In this document: positions 29,135-39,894 of the stretch, piece by piece
Position numbering within the stretch: position 1 is the first letter of the stretch
Layout: each line of letters opens with the position of its first letter
From: Schizochytrium sp. TIO01
Lineage: Eukaryota; Sar; Bigyra; Thraustochytrida; Thraustochytriidae
Assembly (NCBI GenBank): GCA_004764695.1
Contig: SMSO01000014.1
Coordinates: forward strand, 2,989,148-3,053,147
Reading direction: 5' to 3'
Length of the DNA stretch: 64,000 bases
Notes under the pieces: model-generated
Seen by the model: the letters and a program-made list of their open reading frames with translations, nothing else
What the model was told of the DNA's origin: nothing
Databases searched by the model: none
Position numbers and translations under genes: made by a program

Positions 29135-32100
29135 TTACGTCAAACTAGTCTGCTGCGCTCGTCCAAAGTCATTTTCAGGAGGACGCATACGTACGATCTT
29201 CACATCAGACGCAGCCGAAACAGAAGACACATCGTGGGGTGTCAGCAAAATATACTGCCTCCTATTACCGGTCTCAGACGCTCGCCGGGCAGCTTCCACA
29301 ATAAGCTCCAATGAAATCTTACGATAATCTTGATCCATAAAAACATCGAACTCATCCATCACACGCCACGGAGTTTGCATTGCCTCACCAAGAGCCATCA
29401 GAAACGAAAGCGAGGTAAAAGACGACTCACCTCCTGAAAGTTGGCCTGCATCTTTAACAGAGGTATCTTGACCTTCATCCTGGCTCATTTGGGTATTTGC
29501 AGTCTTGTTCCACGTAAAATTCAAAGCCTCCTTCTCGTCGTCGAAATCTACTGTGCCAGAATGGTTTCGATAAGATAGATTCTGGTCAAAGAAACCTTGG
29601 ATTCTCTTTTTAAGAAAGTACTGAAGCCGCGCAACGTTTTGGTCACGTATTTCCCTTCCATTCTTCATTTGATTTAGTAAACCACTGTGAAGTTTGATTT
29701 GATGCTTTTCGTGGGATTTACTCTTTTTCTCGCGAGTAATCTGCTTCTCCAATTGTAACTTGATTGCATCTAGATCAACATTTTCGTATTCCATACTGAC
29801 TCTCTGTTTGTCAGCTTGCAACGATTGCTGAAATGTACGAATGTTTGCATCGGCTTGTTCAGAAGTCAAGTCTGCCGGCACATCTTCTTCAACGTCATCA
29901 GTGTACGCTAACGCCATCTTCCGAGCTTGATCATATCTATTTGATTCATCTCGGTGCTTTTTATCAGCCTCGTTCATTCGTTTTTCTGTTTCCTCTTTCT
30001 TGGATTTGGCGCGTTCCAAAGATGCAACCACATTGATTGAACTTTGCTTGATCTTGTCCAACTCGTTCTGAGCGTTCTGCAGAGCAATATCCAACTGTTG
30101 GAGCTTCTCTCCCAGAGCATTTTGTTTCTCCTTTACAGGCTGAAGATCATGTGCAATGGATTCTTCGTCTCTTACAAAGCGCTCTCGATCCATCTCCAGA
30201 GTCGTGATTTCGTTATCGAGATTCTGGATCTGCTGAGAAAGACTCTCCCGCTCAATTTCAACTTCATCATCATTCTTCACTTTTTCGTCTGTCAACAAAA
30301 TCTGGTTCTGCAGCTCATCGATCTTCACCTCAAGCAACGACTCGCGACGTTGGGTCTCGCTTATCCTTTGTTCAAGTTCTTCGCGCTTCTGCTTCGAGTT
30401 TCGTATAGTTGCATCAATTTGTTGTATCTGCTGTGAGAGCTGCCGCATTTCCTTCTCGGTATCTTGTAGATTATTGCGGAGCGAGGTCTCCAGCTCTCGA
30501 GTATCTTCCACAAGCATCGGCGTCTTGTTGCTGCGACCAAAATATGCCTGCTTGTACTCGTTGCCGTTCTTACGCAGCTGATACGTATTGGCTTGCATGT
30601 CAAGCATAATACTCAAATTCTTGGGCTTGTGACGAAAGGTCACTTCTTCTGCTACCCTGCTCGACTCGCAAAGACCAGTGGATTCAATTTTCGCCATATC
30701 CACCAACACATTGAACACATTGGGGTTGTCGGTCTTGATAATGTCCATCATGCATACAACACTGTCGCTTTGGGGGCGAAACGCGTTCTTATCAACTCCA
30801 GGATATCTTTCAGAAGCAAATTTGCGAATCAATACATTCGGCGCAGGGATGTTAGCCTGTCTGCACAGACTCTTGAGTATGACATAGTCGTTGTTATCGA
30901 ACAACACGAGACGATTGATTGCGCTCCTCAAATGAAACTCCACAGGGAAACGCCACTTCTGATCGCTCAACGAGATGTTGAGACCAGTATGGACAGGAGC
31001 ATACTTGAATCTGGACTTGTTCTGCTCAATTAGATGTAAGACCTTTTGCATCTCACGACCAAAGCATGATGTGCGGTCATGGTTAGAGCCGCCCCCTCTG
31101 AGGTTTGAAAGATTTGCGCGCATGTCATTTGCTTCGCGCTTCTTGCGATCAAGTTGTTCTAGCAGTCTGGTCTTGTCGTCTTCGTGACTGTGAATATTGA
31201 CATGTTCTTCAGAGAGCTGGGTAAGTTGAGCTGTGAATGCTTCTCGTTGGCTGGATGCCTCGTCTCGCTCCCGGCGTTTCTTGTCCATCATGCTTCGAAG
31301 TCGCTTGGCATCGTTGTATGCGGTTTCATTCATTCGTTTGGCATCCATGGCTAGCTTCTCACGTTTCTCCTCACAGCTGCTGCGGTCGGCCTTGAATGAC
31401 TTTATCGTTCTCTCTGTAGCGACAATTTGTCTTTTGACCTGACGCCGGCGATCCATGTGATCTTCGATAGTAGAATTGATGCGTTTTATCTTGTCCTCAA
31501 GGTCATTCTTCTCGGTTGCGAGTTCGGTGATTTGATCCCGAATGTGAGGAGCGTCTTTTTGTGTGTGTTCAAATTGAGCCTGGAGGTGTTGTACCTTTTC
31601 CTCGCGCTCTTTAAACTTGGCTTGCAGCTTTTCGAGCAGTGCGGCAGAGGTTTGGACTTGTTGTCGAATATCCCGAACTTTGATCCAAGTTTTCTGTCGC
31701 ATGGCCTTTTTGAGGTCCTCTTCTTGGTTCTCAAGTCGTCGAATGCGACCCAAGCTGTCTTCTAAGAGCTTGCGCTTTTTCTCAAAGTTTCCCAAGTTAG
31801 CAAGACGTTCCTTGAGTGCCTTCTTGCCTGACTTGTAATATATGAATTGGCGCTCAAACATGCTACTAATGTCATCAAGATTTGTTGCACGCATGAAGAT
31901 CTTATATTTCTCCTTAGGAGTGCCACGCAGAAAAGTCTTGCTGGTTTCCTGGTCAAGAATACAGGATGGGTTGTCGACGTAAATATTGAACCAGCGAACC
32001 ATTCTAGTCACTGTTGCTCTATTTGTGGAGATGACCTTTTGGGTCTTGGCATTCATAATTTTAAACGAAGAAGAGCCCGATGCTCTAAGGGTTCTCTCGA

Positions 32101-32605
32101 TACGAATTTGTTCGCCATAGGACTTGGGCTCGAAGGGAAAAGGTCCAACGTTACAAAGCTCAACAGCGACAGTTGCATCAGCATTGCTTCCATGGCGAAT
32201 AAGGCTAGAAAGGTTAGCGCCACGACTTGTGTTGCGCGCACTCAGGCCGAGACAAATTTGAAGTGCTGCGACAATAGCGGACTTTCCTGATCCGTTTTGC
32301 CCGGTAATGAAGTTGATGCTCTTATTGAAGCTGATTCGGAATCGTCGGTGGCACATGAAGTTAGTGCACTCGATAAGCATAACTTTGCCACAATCGTCTC
32401 GGATCATTTCTGAAGGAAGTGGTACACTGTGGTCGTTCGCATCTTCATCTTCGCTGTCTGGATAGTCGTTCATACCATTGTTAGTGTGTATCTTTGGTTG
32501 AGACAGTTCATCTTGGTCACTTTGGTCACTTGTTTCGTTCATTTCAGTCTCACGTTTTACGATTGATTCCTCATCGTCGCTCAAATCGCGCCTCCGTTTT
32601 GCCAT
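29135..32605 (-). CDS. Smc6-type SMC protein, copy 3, with a different N-terminal tail
   Basis: 1156-residue Smc6-type ATPase with intact Walker A (GQNGSGKS), LSGGE and Walker B (VMDEFDVFMD). From DANDHSVPLPSEMI onward it is nearly the same as copies 1 and 2. Upstream of that point its tail is unrelated: about 57 residues, acidic, beginning MAKRRRDLSDDEES with a basic KRRR patch. Its 5' flank also differs from the other two. Head-proximal coil segments are its own (SGLLNQMKNGREIRDQ before the C-terminal head), but the C-terminal head resembles copy 1 and the C-terminal AQQTSLT end resembles copy 2. The short tail and intact motifs make it a reasonable candidate for the ancestral copy; that is inference. 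Confidence 0.93.
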   Translation of the reverse strand: MAKRRRDLSDDEESIVKRETEMNETSDQSDQDELSQPKIHTNNGMNDYPDSEDEDANDHSVPLPSEMIRDDCGKVMLIECTNFMCHRRFRISFNKSINFITGQNGSGKSAIVAALQICLGLSARNTSRGANLSSLIRHGSNADATVAVELCNVGPFPFEPKSYGEQIRIERTLRASGSSSFKIMNAKTQKVISTNRATVTRMVRWFNIYVDNPSCILDQETSKTFLRGTPKEKYKIFMRATNLDDISSMFERQFIYYKSGKKALKERLANLGNFEKKRKLLEDSLGRIRRLENQEEDLKKAMRQKTWIKVRDIRQQVQTSAALLEKLQAKFKEREEKVQHLQAQFEHTQKDAPHIRDQITELATEKNDLEDKIKRINSTIEDHMDRRRQVKRQIVATERTIKSFKADRSSCEEKREKLAMDAKRMNETAYNDAKRLRSMMDKKRRERDEASSQREAFTAQLTQLSEEHVNIHSHEDDKTRLLEQLDRKKREANDMRANLSNLRGGGSNHDRTSCFGREMQKVLHLIEQNKSRFKYAPVHTGLNISLSDQKWRFPVEFHLRSAINRLVLFDNNDYVILKSLCRQANIPAPNVLIRKFASERYPGVDKNAFRPQSDSVVCMMDIIKTDNPNVFNVLVDMAKIESTGLCESSRVAEEVTFRHKPKNLSIMLDMQANTYQLRKNGNEYKQAYFGRSNKTPMLVEDTRELETSLRNNLQDTEKEMRQLSQQIQQIDATIRNSKQKREELEQRISETQRRESLLEVKIDELQNQILLTDEKVKNDDEVEIERESLSQQIQNLDNEITTLEMDRERFVRDEESIAHDLQPVKEKQNALGEKLQQLDIALQNAQNELDKIKQSSINVVASLERAKSKKEETEKRMNEADKKHRDESNRYDQARKMALAYTDDVEEDVPADLTSEQADANIRTFQQSLQADKQRVSMEYENVDLDAIKLQLEKQITREKKSKSHEKHQIKLHSGLLNQMKNGREIRDQNVARLQYFLKKRIQGFFDQNLSYRNHSGTVDFDDEKEALNFTWNKTANTQMSQDEGQDTSVKDAGQLSGGESSFTSLSFLMALGEAMQTPWRVMDEFDVFMDQDYRKISLELIVEAARRASETGNRRQYILLTPHDVSSVSAASDVKIVRMRPPENDFGRAQQTSLT

Positions 32606-34057
32606 GTTGTGATTATCGAGATATATGCAGAACCCACACAGTCAATTTGAGAGTACTTGGCTTTGAGGCAAGGGTCCAAGGGTTAAATATATATCAGCAT
32701 ATGCAGGTTGATTTGCGCTGCCGTTGATATATATCTATCTATCTTCAATGTGAAGGTTTTTGACAAGCACACAGATGAGAGAAGCTATTTACTTTGACAA
32801 AAAGGTAAAGGTTTCTACAAGACGCTTTTGTCGAATCCACACAGACCAACAAATATTCAAGCCAGGTACAGTCGAGGATTGCAACCAGCCTATCCCCCAC
32901 CAGAGACACGCCCAGGAAGCACGCTCAGAACGTGCTTGTTGCGTGGCTGGGCCGGGTAGATAGATGATCTGCCTCTTCTCTGTATTTGCCAATGAAATAC
33001 TTACTGGTCAGGAGTGAACTAGCACTATCTAGTGAGAACATTATGATAATGAGTGTCTAAAGTTCCTTCACATTCCATGGTTAGGAAAGGCTTCGTATTA
33101 TAGAGACCGTGTATCCATCGACTCTGCGTATATCTCATCCTGCTATCCACGCGATGTTCTGCGTTCTGTTTAGCGTTCTTTCATACTAGCATCTGTGTAG
33201 CTAAATTAGTTATAATTGTGCAATAATACAGGACATGTATTTTTTATTTCATTAGCGAAACGACTAGAGCAGTAGGCTTGGGAAAAAACGTCGTTGAGGT
33301 CGATAGCTAAGCTTAGGAAGGTTCTGAGGCGCGGACAAGTAGGTTATACCGCATAAGTAGGTTAAAGTTGAGGATGGAAGTGAAGTATTTTGAGGTTTAA
33401 GTAGAGAATAGAGAGGGAAAGTCGATTGATTAAAGTGGGAAGGCAAGAGGGAAGAAATCAACGAAGAGGGAGAAAAGGAGGACGGCATAGTCGAGCGCGC
33501 GAGCTTCCGAGGCCGCGCGAGGTACCGCCACCGCTGCGCTACGATACCACGCTGCGGTAGGATCCGCCTCGATTTCCTAGTCTAGCCTCCCTTCGCCCCG
33601 CCATCTGCTTCCCTGTGGAGACCTCGCCGGTCTGCCCGAAGCGGACGGCTCAAGGATTAATTAGTGCCTCGAGGCAACTTTGCCCAGTTCACGTCTACCT
33701 CTCTCGCTTGACGTCGTGTACGGCGAGGACGAATTCGCGAGGGTCCATCATAGGGTTTGAGGTTTCATATCAGGATCCTGAATCCTCTCGGATATCGGTT
33801 TTTTATCTCGCTTGACAGGGCTGCGATTTCTTTTGTGGAGGAACGCCTTGCTTTTGAAATATCGATCTTTCAAATACAGTAGCGCTTCTTTTACTTCTGC
33901 GCCATCCGTTTGTACTGCGTCAGCATCAGAATCTACGTTTAGAACTTCTACTACTAGTCTTTTCCTTTGTTTACTTTGAAGGTGGACTAGTTCTGTAGCT
34001 TCAAACCTTTGCAGCTGATTCTGCGATTGGATATTTCGAGGATCACCACTTGCCAAG
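32606..34057. other. Divergent spacer between Smc6-type copy 3 and the kleisin gene
   Basis: Should contain promoters for both flanking genes, which are transcribed away from each other. About 33485-33735 is noticeably richer in GC and CpG than its surroundings. A 102-codon minus-strand frame at 33748-34056 has no ATG start and abuts the kleisin start codon, so I do not call it. No other gene seen. Confidence 0.45.
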
Positions 34058-36399
34058 ATGTTCTATTCCGACATTATCTTAGCTAAGAAAGGCCCTTTGG
34101 GCAAAATTTGGCTTGCCGCACATTGGGACAAGAAAATCTCAAAAACGCAAGTTTTTCAGACCGACATTGAGCGTTCTGCAAGTAAGTTTGCCAATTATAG
34201 CTTGGTATACCCATCCAATTTTTCGTAATAAGATTAAAAAAAAAGAGACTCGAGGTATGAATTAAAGAATGCCTGACTAACAACAGCATGACATATGTAA
34301 TTAATTGTTTGTACACAGTGTCGATCAAAGGAATGGGTGTGCCTCTCGCACTCCGTCTTTCTGGCCACCTTTTGTTGGGTTTGGTGCGTATCTACCAACG
34401 TAAGGTGAAGTACTTGTTCACAGATTGCAGCGAGGCCATGGTCAAAATTAAAATGGCCTTTCGCCCTGGTGTCGTGGACCTTCCCTACGAAGAGCATGGA
34501 CAGCAGCAGCAGTCTGGAAATGCTGGCATCACAGTTGCCGAATTCGAGATGAACTACGATGACAACGACTTCGAGAATGTGGAGCCTCAGATCGACGAAT
34601 GGATGCAACAAACTCTTGCTCCACAAAATGTATCCCGTAATGTGGATATCACCTTGGAAATTACTCCTCGTGCTAAGGTGCGTGGATCACGTGGATCTCG
34701 CAGCTCCCAAAGCAGCGTTGGCCAGCAAGCTGGAGACAGCGATGACGAAGAGGATGAGGAGCAGGACTGGACCCCTTTCGAGTTTGATGGTGCTGAAAGT
34801 GCCGGATTTGATAGCGCCACATCTGTGGAGCAAGCTCGTGAGGAGCCAGATCGACGTACTAGTGTTGCAAGAGCTGAAGAGGGTGCCTCTGTCACGAAAT
34901 TCTCACCAGCAGCTCAACACGATGACGACGAGGAGGAGGATGTTCCGGCACGTCTCGAGGAGCTCTCGGATGGGAGTGCTCCTGCTGGAGGTCGCGAGTC
35001 TCTTCTCTCGCGCAGAAGATCAAGTATGGCCGCAAGCAAAACTCAAGACGACATCAACGTTGCGATGGACTCTGACGATGATGATGGTGCTTTCAACGTG
35101 GCTGCGATGGATGACGATGACGATGACGATGATTATAACGAGGATGCGGAGGCTACCAAGGTCCGCAAGGTTAACGAAGAAGTTGATGAAGAGACTAAGG
35201 CTGCATCCGCTACTGCGATTCCACAAACTCCAGCTCTGACCACGGAAATGGTTCAAACAGTAGTGGAGGTGGATGACGATGAAGACGAGCCTAAGCGCAA
35301 GAGAACCAAACGTAAGAAGCGTGTATCCCAACCTGACGAAGATGTGGAGGGTGGAAAACGCAGGAAGCGCCGCCGTGCGGGCGCTCTTGAGAAAGTTACC
35401 TCTAAGAAAAATCTTAGCATTGAACCTGAAAAGCACACCAAGTCGCGTGTGCTTAGCCGCCGGCGCTTAGCAACCCGTGCTATGGAGGAGCACGGCATTC
35501 TCGCAAGCCGCTTGCTTTTCCAGGATAAGCCTACAGATTTCAAGACTGGGCTGTCTATGTGGTCTATTGGAGGTCTTTCGGAGGAGGTCGCAGCCACCTT
35601 GAACGCGCACACTCAACAGGAGCTCCCGTATCCTAAACGTAAGAAAACAGCGATCTCTGAAGAAGTTGAAGATACCGAGGCTGTCCGTCGCGCCTCTATC
35701 TCTGTCGATAGCGAAGATGTTCCAATGGGCTTTGACGAGGCCTTTGAGGAGGGGCCTTTGGTGGAGCGCCGTGCCAGCCACCGTAGTCGTCGTTCGACCA
35801 TGTCTGCGCCTCGACCTGTCCTTCCGGAGGCTGAGGACGACGATGATGATATTGCTGGATCAATGCCCCAGGATGATGATGATGACGACGACGACCGTGA
35901 TCGGGCGATTGGTCTCGAGGTCGCTGAAAGCGCCTCAAGGTCCTTGTCTAAAGGCCGCGTTTCGGTGGGAGGCCCTAAGCTTGATGATGATGAAGACGTC
36001 GTCGTTGAGACCAGAGATTCTGATGACGAGTCTGACGCTCCCGTGCCCATGGTCGAGTCTGAAGAGGAGGCTGAAGGTGAGAGTGAAAGCGAAAGCGAAA
36101 GCGGCAGCGAGAATGAAGACAATGATGAGGAAGGTGAACCTTCGAGTGAAGCCCGCTGGCATAAACGTACTGCAAACATGCTTCGTCTCTGCCAGGGCGT
36201 TCTTGAAAACACGGATTCAATCACATACCAAAGCTTGGCAGAAGGAAAGAACAAGCGCACAGTGGCAAGTTGCTTTTTTGAGATCTTGCAGCTCAAGACA
36301 TGGGACCGCATTGATCTCCATCAAGATGACCCGTACGGTCTAATCCAGATTGCGCGGGGTCCTAAGTTTGACGATGAAATTCCCACAATCAACAAGTAA
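34058..36399 (+). CDS. Rad21/Rec8-family cohesin kleisin, two exons
   Basis: Kleisin subunit that closes the Smc1-Smc3 cohesin ring. Exon 1 is 34058-34181 ([20 protein letters not shown]...), exon 2 is 34319-36399. The 137-nt intron has GTAAGT and ACAG borders and a TGACTAAC branch-like site at about 34274. Splicing yields 734 residues and joins DIERSA to [21 protein letters not shown], the standard N-terminal Rad21/Rec8 domain (about 1-100) that binds the Smc3 neck. The middle is long, acidic and Ser-rich with Asp/Glu runs, basic patches ([10 protein letters not shown]) and possible regulatory or cleavage sites. The C terminus (about 655-730, [20 protein letters not shown]) is the winged helix that binds the Smc1 head. 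The mitotic Rad21 form is more likely than meiotic Rec8, but sequence alone does not decide it. Confidence 0.93.
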
Positions 36400-39045
36400 A
36401 CAAACACGTGGCGAGGCCTTGTCCTATTGGCACGCCTTTCCCGTTCCTTACTAATGTTCTCCACACTCTTGCCAAAATACACTTCGTCGTTGTTTTAAAA
36501 CTTCACTTCCTGCACCACATATCAGTTGCACCGCTGCTAACCACCAGAAGAGCTGCACGTAGGTCTCTGTTCCTATCTTACACATTTATCCATTGTAGTA
36601 ATTTTCTGCGCTTTTATCAATTCCAAATCTTTTCTTAAAAAAATTGATCTCGTTGCGGTTATCTCAAGGAATGGAACTAATTATTTAAAAAAAGTAAAGT
36701 CAAATGTGCAGAAGGAGTGAATTTTTACTGCTTGGGAGGCAAGAAACGAACCAAAGAGATGTCCTAGATCTTCGCGGTTGCGTACAAGATGCTTCTAAAT
36801 AAGTTTCTTAGAGGTTTTTTCGTTGTGATATTCCAATCTCAATATTTTGTGAGAAACGTTTGGGCCTTGCCTTAATCCATGCAGTTATGAAACGGTTCAA
36901 GGCATTTTGTTATGACTATACTCCTGATTGCTGCTCATGAACTGCACGATCTATGAAAATGAATGGTAAAGGCTTTTTGTTCCGCATATAGCTCTGTTGG
37001 GGTACACATCATTTGTATATTGGCGTTTCGTCATCAAAGCAAAAATTCCAACTAACCAAAAAAAAAAAACTGTGAAAGTCTCCACTTGTACACAACTATT
37101 CAGAGTTGTATATTTGCCAGGTACATACAATAATTAACGTTGGTCTTATCGATGTTGAGGCATACACAAATGGCGAACCACCAAATGTGCGCCACAAGGC
37201 CTAATATTAGTGGATCCCCAAAGCGTTAAATACTATACTCAGTAACTGTTTGTAATTACAAAAACTACAACTGGAAATGTAGAATCCTGCATAAGATGTG
37301 TTTTGCAAATGTTTGGTGATTACAGGTAAAACTGACCTTCGTATGTAGGATCTTGCCGTTCGTCCTATCATGATGCATGATGTTTGTTCATATAAAGATG
37401 ATTTGGCAACTACATTTTTTCAAGAATTATGTCCTTCTATCTCGGTCTTCGGTCTTTGAGTATGCAGATATCTGCTTTTCCAAATATATGCAGATATTGG
37501 TGTTCCTGCTCAGGTCTTGTCGTGCCAATATGCACTTCGCATTGACGCATCGAAAAGAAGGCGTACTGTGACGATAGTTGGTACATATGCCACCCAAAGT
37601 GATCCTGGTTTCTCAAATTTCAATGTGCTGCTTTCATCATCTGAGCATACCTATTGCTCTATTCGAACCTTCCACTAAGAGTAACGTTGGACCTTGATCC
37701 TTCACTTTCGCTCTTCGTGTTTCTCTCAGGCTTTTCCTCATTTAAGAAAGAATAAAAGGCAGTAAAAAACAGAAAATAGAACTTTATGCTCTGTAGGTTG
37801 GCGGCCCCTTTTGGTCCAATTCTATGACAGGTACTTATGCGCTTGGCGGCTGTGCGTTTTAAAATACCAGCAAGTGCTAACTAGGTACCCACTTCTGACG
37901 TTGGCGCTCTTTCAAGTATTCCGTTACCGATTCAGGTGAAGGTGTCCCCGTGCAGTCCTTACGGTTTATAAGTCTCACTGGCAGTTTCCTGGGAGCGAGG
38001 CTCTGGGGCCTCTTTTTTCTGAAAGAAAAGTCTGCAAAATGTTCTTTCTCGGTACCAAGACTAGAGACGGAAGAGAACGATCTCATCAATTTATTCTCGT
38101 GGCGTGTTTATGCTCTGAGGAATCGAAAGGCCAAATGCAAAACAGTTATTCGTTGCGTGGCGCTTTCCTGTATCAACCAGTGCGTGCAGGAACTGGAATT
38201 GGAGGGTCTGCAGTGTACTCTACTAGATGAAGATTTTCCTCCCTCTTAAAAAAAATTAATATTCGTTCTGGTCTCAGATCCCGACTTCAATAAAACACCT
38301 CCTCGTAAGTTAAGGAAGGATTGTGCAAAGCCAAACGGAAATCAAAGCACAGTCTCTTCGTACCTCTGCTGGGTTCCGAGCCTCTGCATTGCAATGTTTG
38401 CTAATTAGCTTCAGAGTCCGCGCACAAGTTTTAGGACAAGTCTTTCGCGTTCATCATGCGACTATTAGCTATTGAAGTGTTACCCAGTCGTCAAGTAGAC
38501 AGTACCTACGTAGATAGAAAACATAATTAAGAGCAGAAAAAGCTTGAGATTTCTCAGCTTCCGCCAGTCGCCACTGCACAGTCGTATGGTTGATTTGTTT
38601 AGAGACGCTTATTCGATACAGGTCGAATGCTGCTATGAGCAGATGGTGGGCTGCCTCCTGCGTCTGCACGGGCGAGGCAGAGGCTGTTGCCGATGGCTGA
38701 CTCTAGATTTGGTTTCTCATGTTACTTGTTGTTTTTTTCTAAGGAGAAAGAAGAAAGAAGAAAGAAAGTCTCTGCTAACCAACTACCTACGCTATTAGCT
38801 ATATAAAAGTAATCTCAAATCATTTGGTCACTCGTCATTCATTTATTTATCATTGGAAATCATTGAATCAAGCAAAGCCGATTTGCTGCAGACTCCCAGC
38901 ACGGGTCGACCTAAGACGCCTCCGAGACCTTCTTCCGCACAGCGATCCACCTTCTGTGACATATATCTCTGCTTCCCTTCTGTCTTCACTGCCTTCGTAG
39001 GCTTGGTTTTCTTCGCTCGTTCGTTTTCTTCAGACGCTTGCCATC
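36400..39045. other. 2.6-kb intergenic region
   Basis: Contains the kleisin 3' flank and the promoter of the gene at 39046. One small ATG frame is listed separately (37877-38086, minus). Short AT-rich and GAAAGAAGAAAGAA-type purine stretches occur near 38745-38770. Nothing else recognised. Confidence 0.4.
37877..38086 (-). CDS. Hypothetical small protein (69 residues)
   Basis: ATG frame with a polar, basic composition that looks more protein-like than its surroundings (contains FRKKRPQSLAPRKLPVRLI and ends KERQRQKWVPS). There is no domain I recognise. An overlapping 99-codon plus-strand frame spans 37950-38249, so strand choice is uncertain. It could be a last exon whose upstream exons were missed, or chance. 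Confidence 0.22.
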   Translation of the reverse strand: MRSFSSVSSLGTEKEHFADFSFRKKRPQSLAPRKLPVRLINRKDCTGTPSPESVTEYLKERQRQKWVPS

Positions 39046-39894
39046 ATGATGGAGGACCATGAGGAGCATGTCGTGGCGGAGGCTGCACCTCCCCACGCCC
39101 CCAAAGACAACCTGCTGCTCTCTGAAGACACTGATTTGTCTCGCGCAAAGAACAAATCTTCCCCGACCGTTTTCTTTGAGGAGACTTCTGCTCAAAGCTC
39201 GAGCCAGAACCAGAATTCTAGCCAGAATCATGGCCAGGCCAGGTCGAGTTTCCGCAAGACCAGCGCTGGAGGCCTCGCGGGAACTGCTGTTGATGATGTT
39301 TCGGACGATATGTCTCGCTCCCATTTGGACGATTACTACTCGCATAAGCCGAGATCTAGCTTCGACGATGAGGATGACGAGTTCCAACAGACGACAGGTC
39401 TTGAGGGCGCCATTCCCATGGACAAGATCAAAAATGGAGCCTCAAACGCCTTCGCATTCTGGCAATGGGGTGTATCCAAGGTCGCAGAGCAGGCTAAGGA
39501 GGTCCAGAGTCGTCTCAATGAGAACGAAAACTTCCGCCAAGCTAGCGAGAAGATGGGTCATCTTTATGAGGAGCGCGTGAAGCCTGGATTTGAGACTGTA
39601 CGTGAGGGAGCTCACAGTGCTTATGAAAAGGCCAAGCCTGCTATGGATGACTTTGCAGAGCGTGCAAAGCCTACAATTAGTGACCTTTCAGCCAAGGCTG
39701 GCGAGGGTTGGAATGCCACCAAGGAACGTGTGGGCCAGTTTAGTGAGGCGTGCAAGCCTGGTCTGGACCGCGCTGCTGAGACTACTCGTGAGGCATTTGA
39801 ACGTGTCAAGGCATCTGCCCAGGGGCAAAAGGATGGCGCTGCGCAGCACAAGAAGGATGATGATGACTCCTCGCCCCCGTTTACTCAGATCTGA
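39046..39894 (+). CDS. Uncharacterised helical protein with acidic N terminus
   Basis: 282 residues, ATG at 39046 (ATGATGGAGG). The first half is polar and probably disordered, rich in Ser, Gln, Asn and Asp. The second half (about 125-265) is a run of amphipathic, Ala/Lys/Glu-rich helices with repeated patterns such as ERVKPGFETV, EKAKPAMDDF, ERAKPTISDL and EACKPGLDRA: an 11-14-residue-spaced 'KP' repeat as seen in LEA-like or apolipoprotein-like proteins. The segment FWQWGVSKVAEQAKEVQSRL resembles lipid-packing helices such as those at ArfGAP C termini, but no ArfGAP zinc finger is present. No signal peptide or membrane segment. The function is unknown; binding to membrane or lipid surfaces is a guess. 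Confidence 0.8.
   Translation: MMEDHEEHVVAEAAPPHAPKDNLLLSEDTDLSRAKNKSSPTVFFEETSAQSSSQNQNSSQNHGQARSSFRKTSAGGLAGTAVDDVSDDMSRSHLDDYYSHKPRSSFDDEDDEFQQTTGLEGAIPMDKIKNGASNAFAFWQWGVSKVAEQAKEVQSRLNENENFRQASEKMGHLYEERVKPGFETVREGAHSAYEKAKPAMDDFAERAKPTISDLSAKAGEGWNATKERVGQFSEACKPGLDRAAETTREAFERVKASAQGQKDGAAQHKKDDDDSSPPFTQI

Noticed and set aside
33748-34056. 102-codon basic open frame on the minus strand next to the kleisin start
   Set aside because: Starts at TTG directly after an in-frame stop, has an ATG only near its end, and occupies the kleisin 5' flank.
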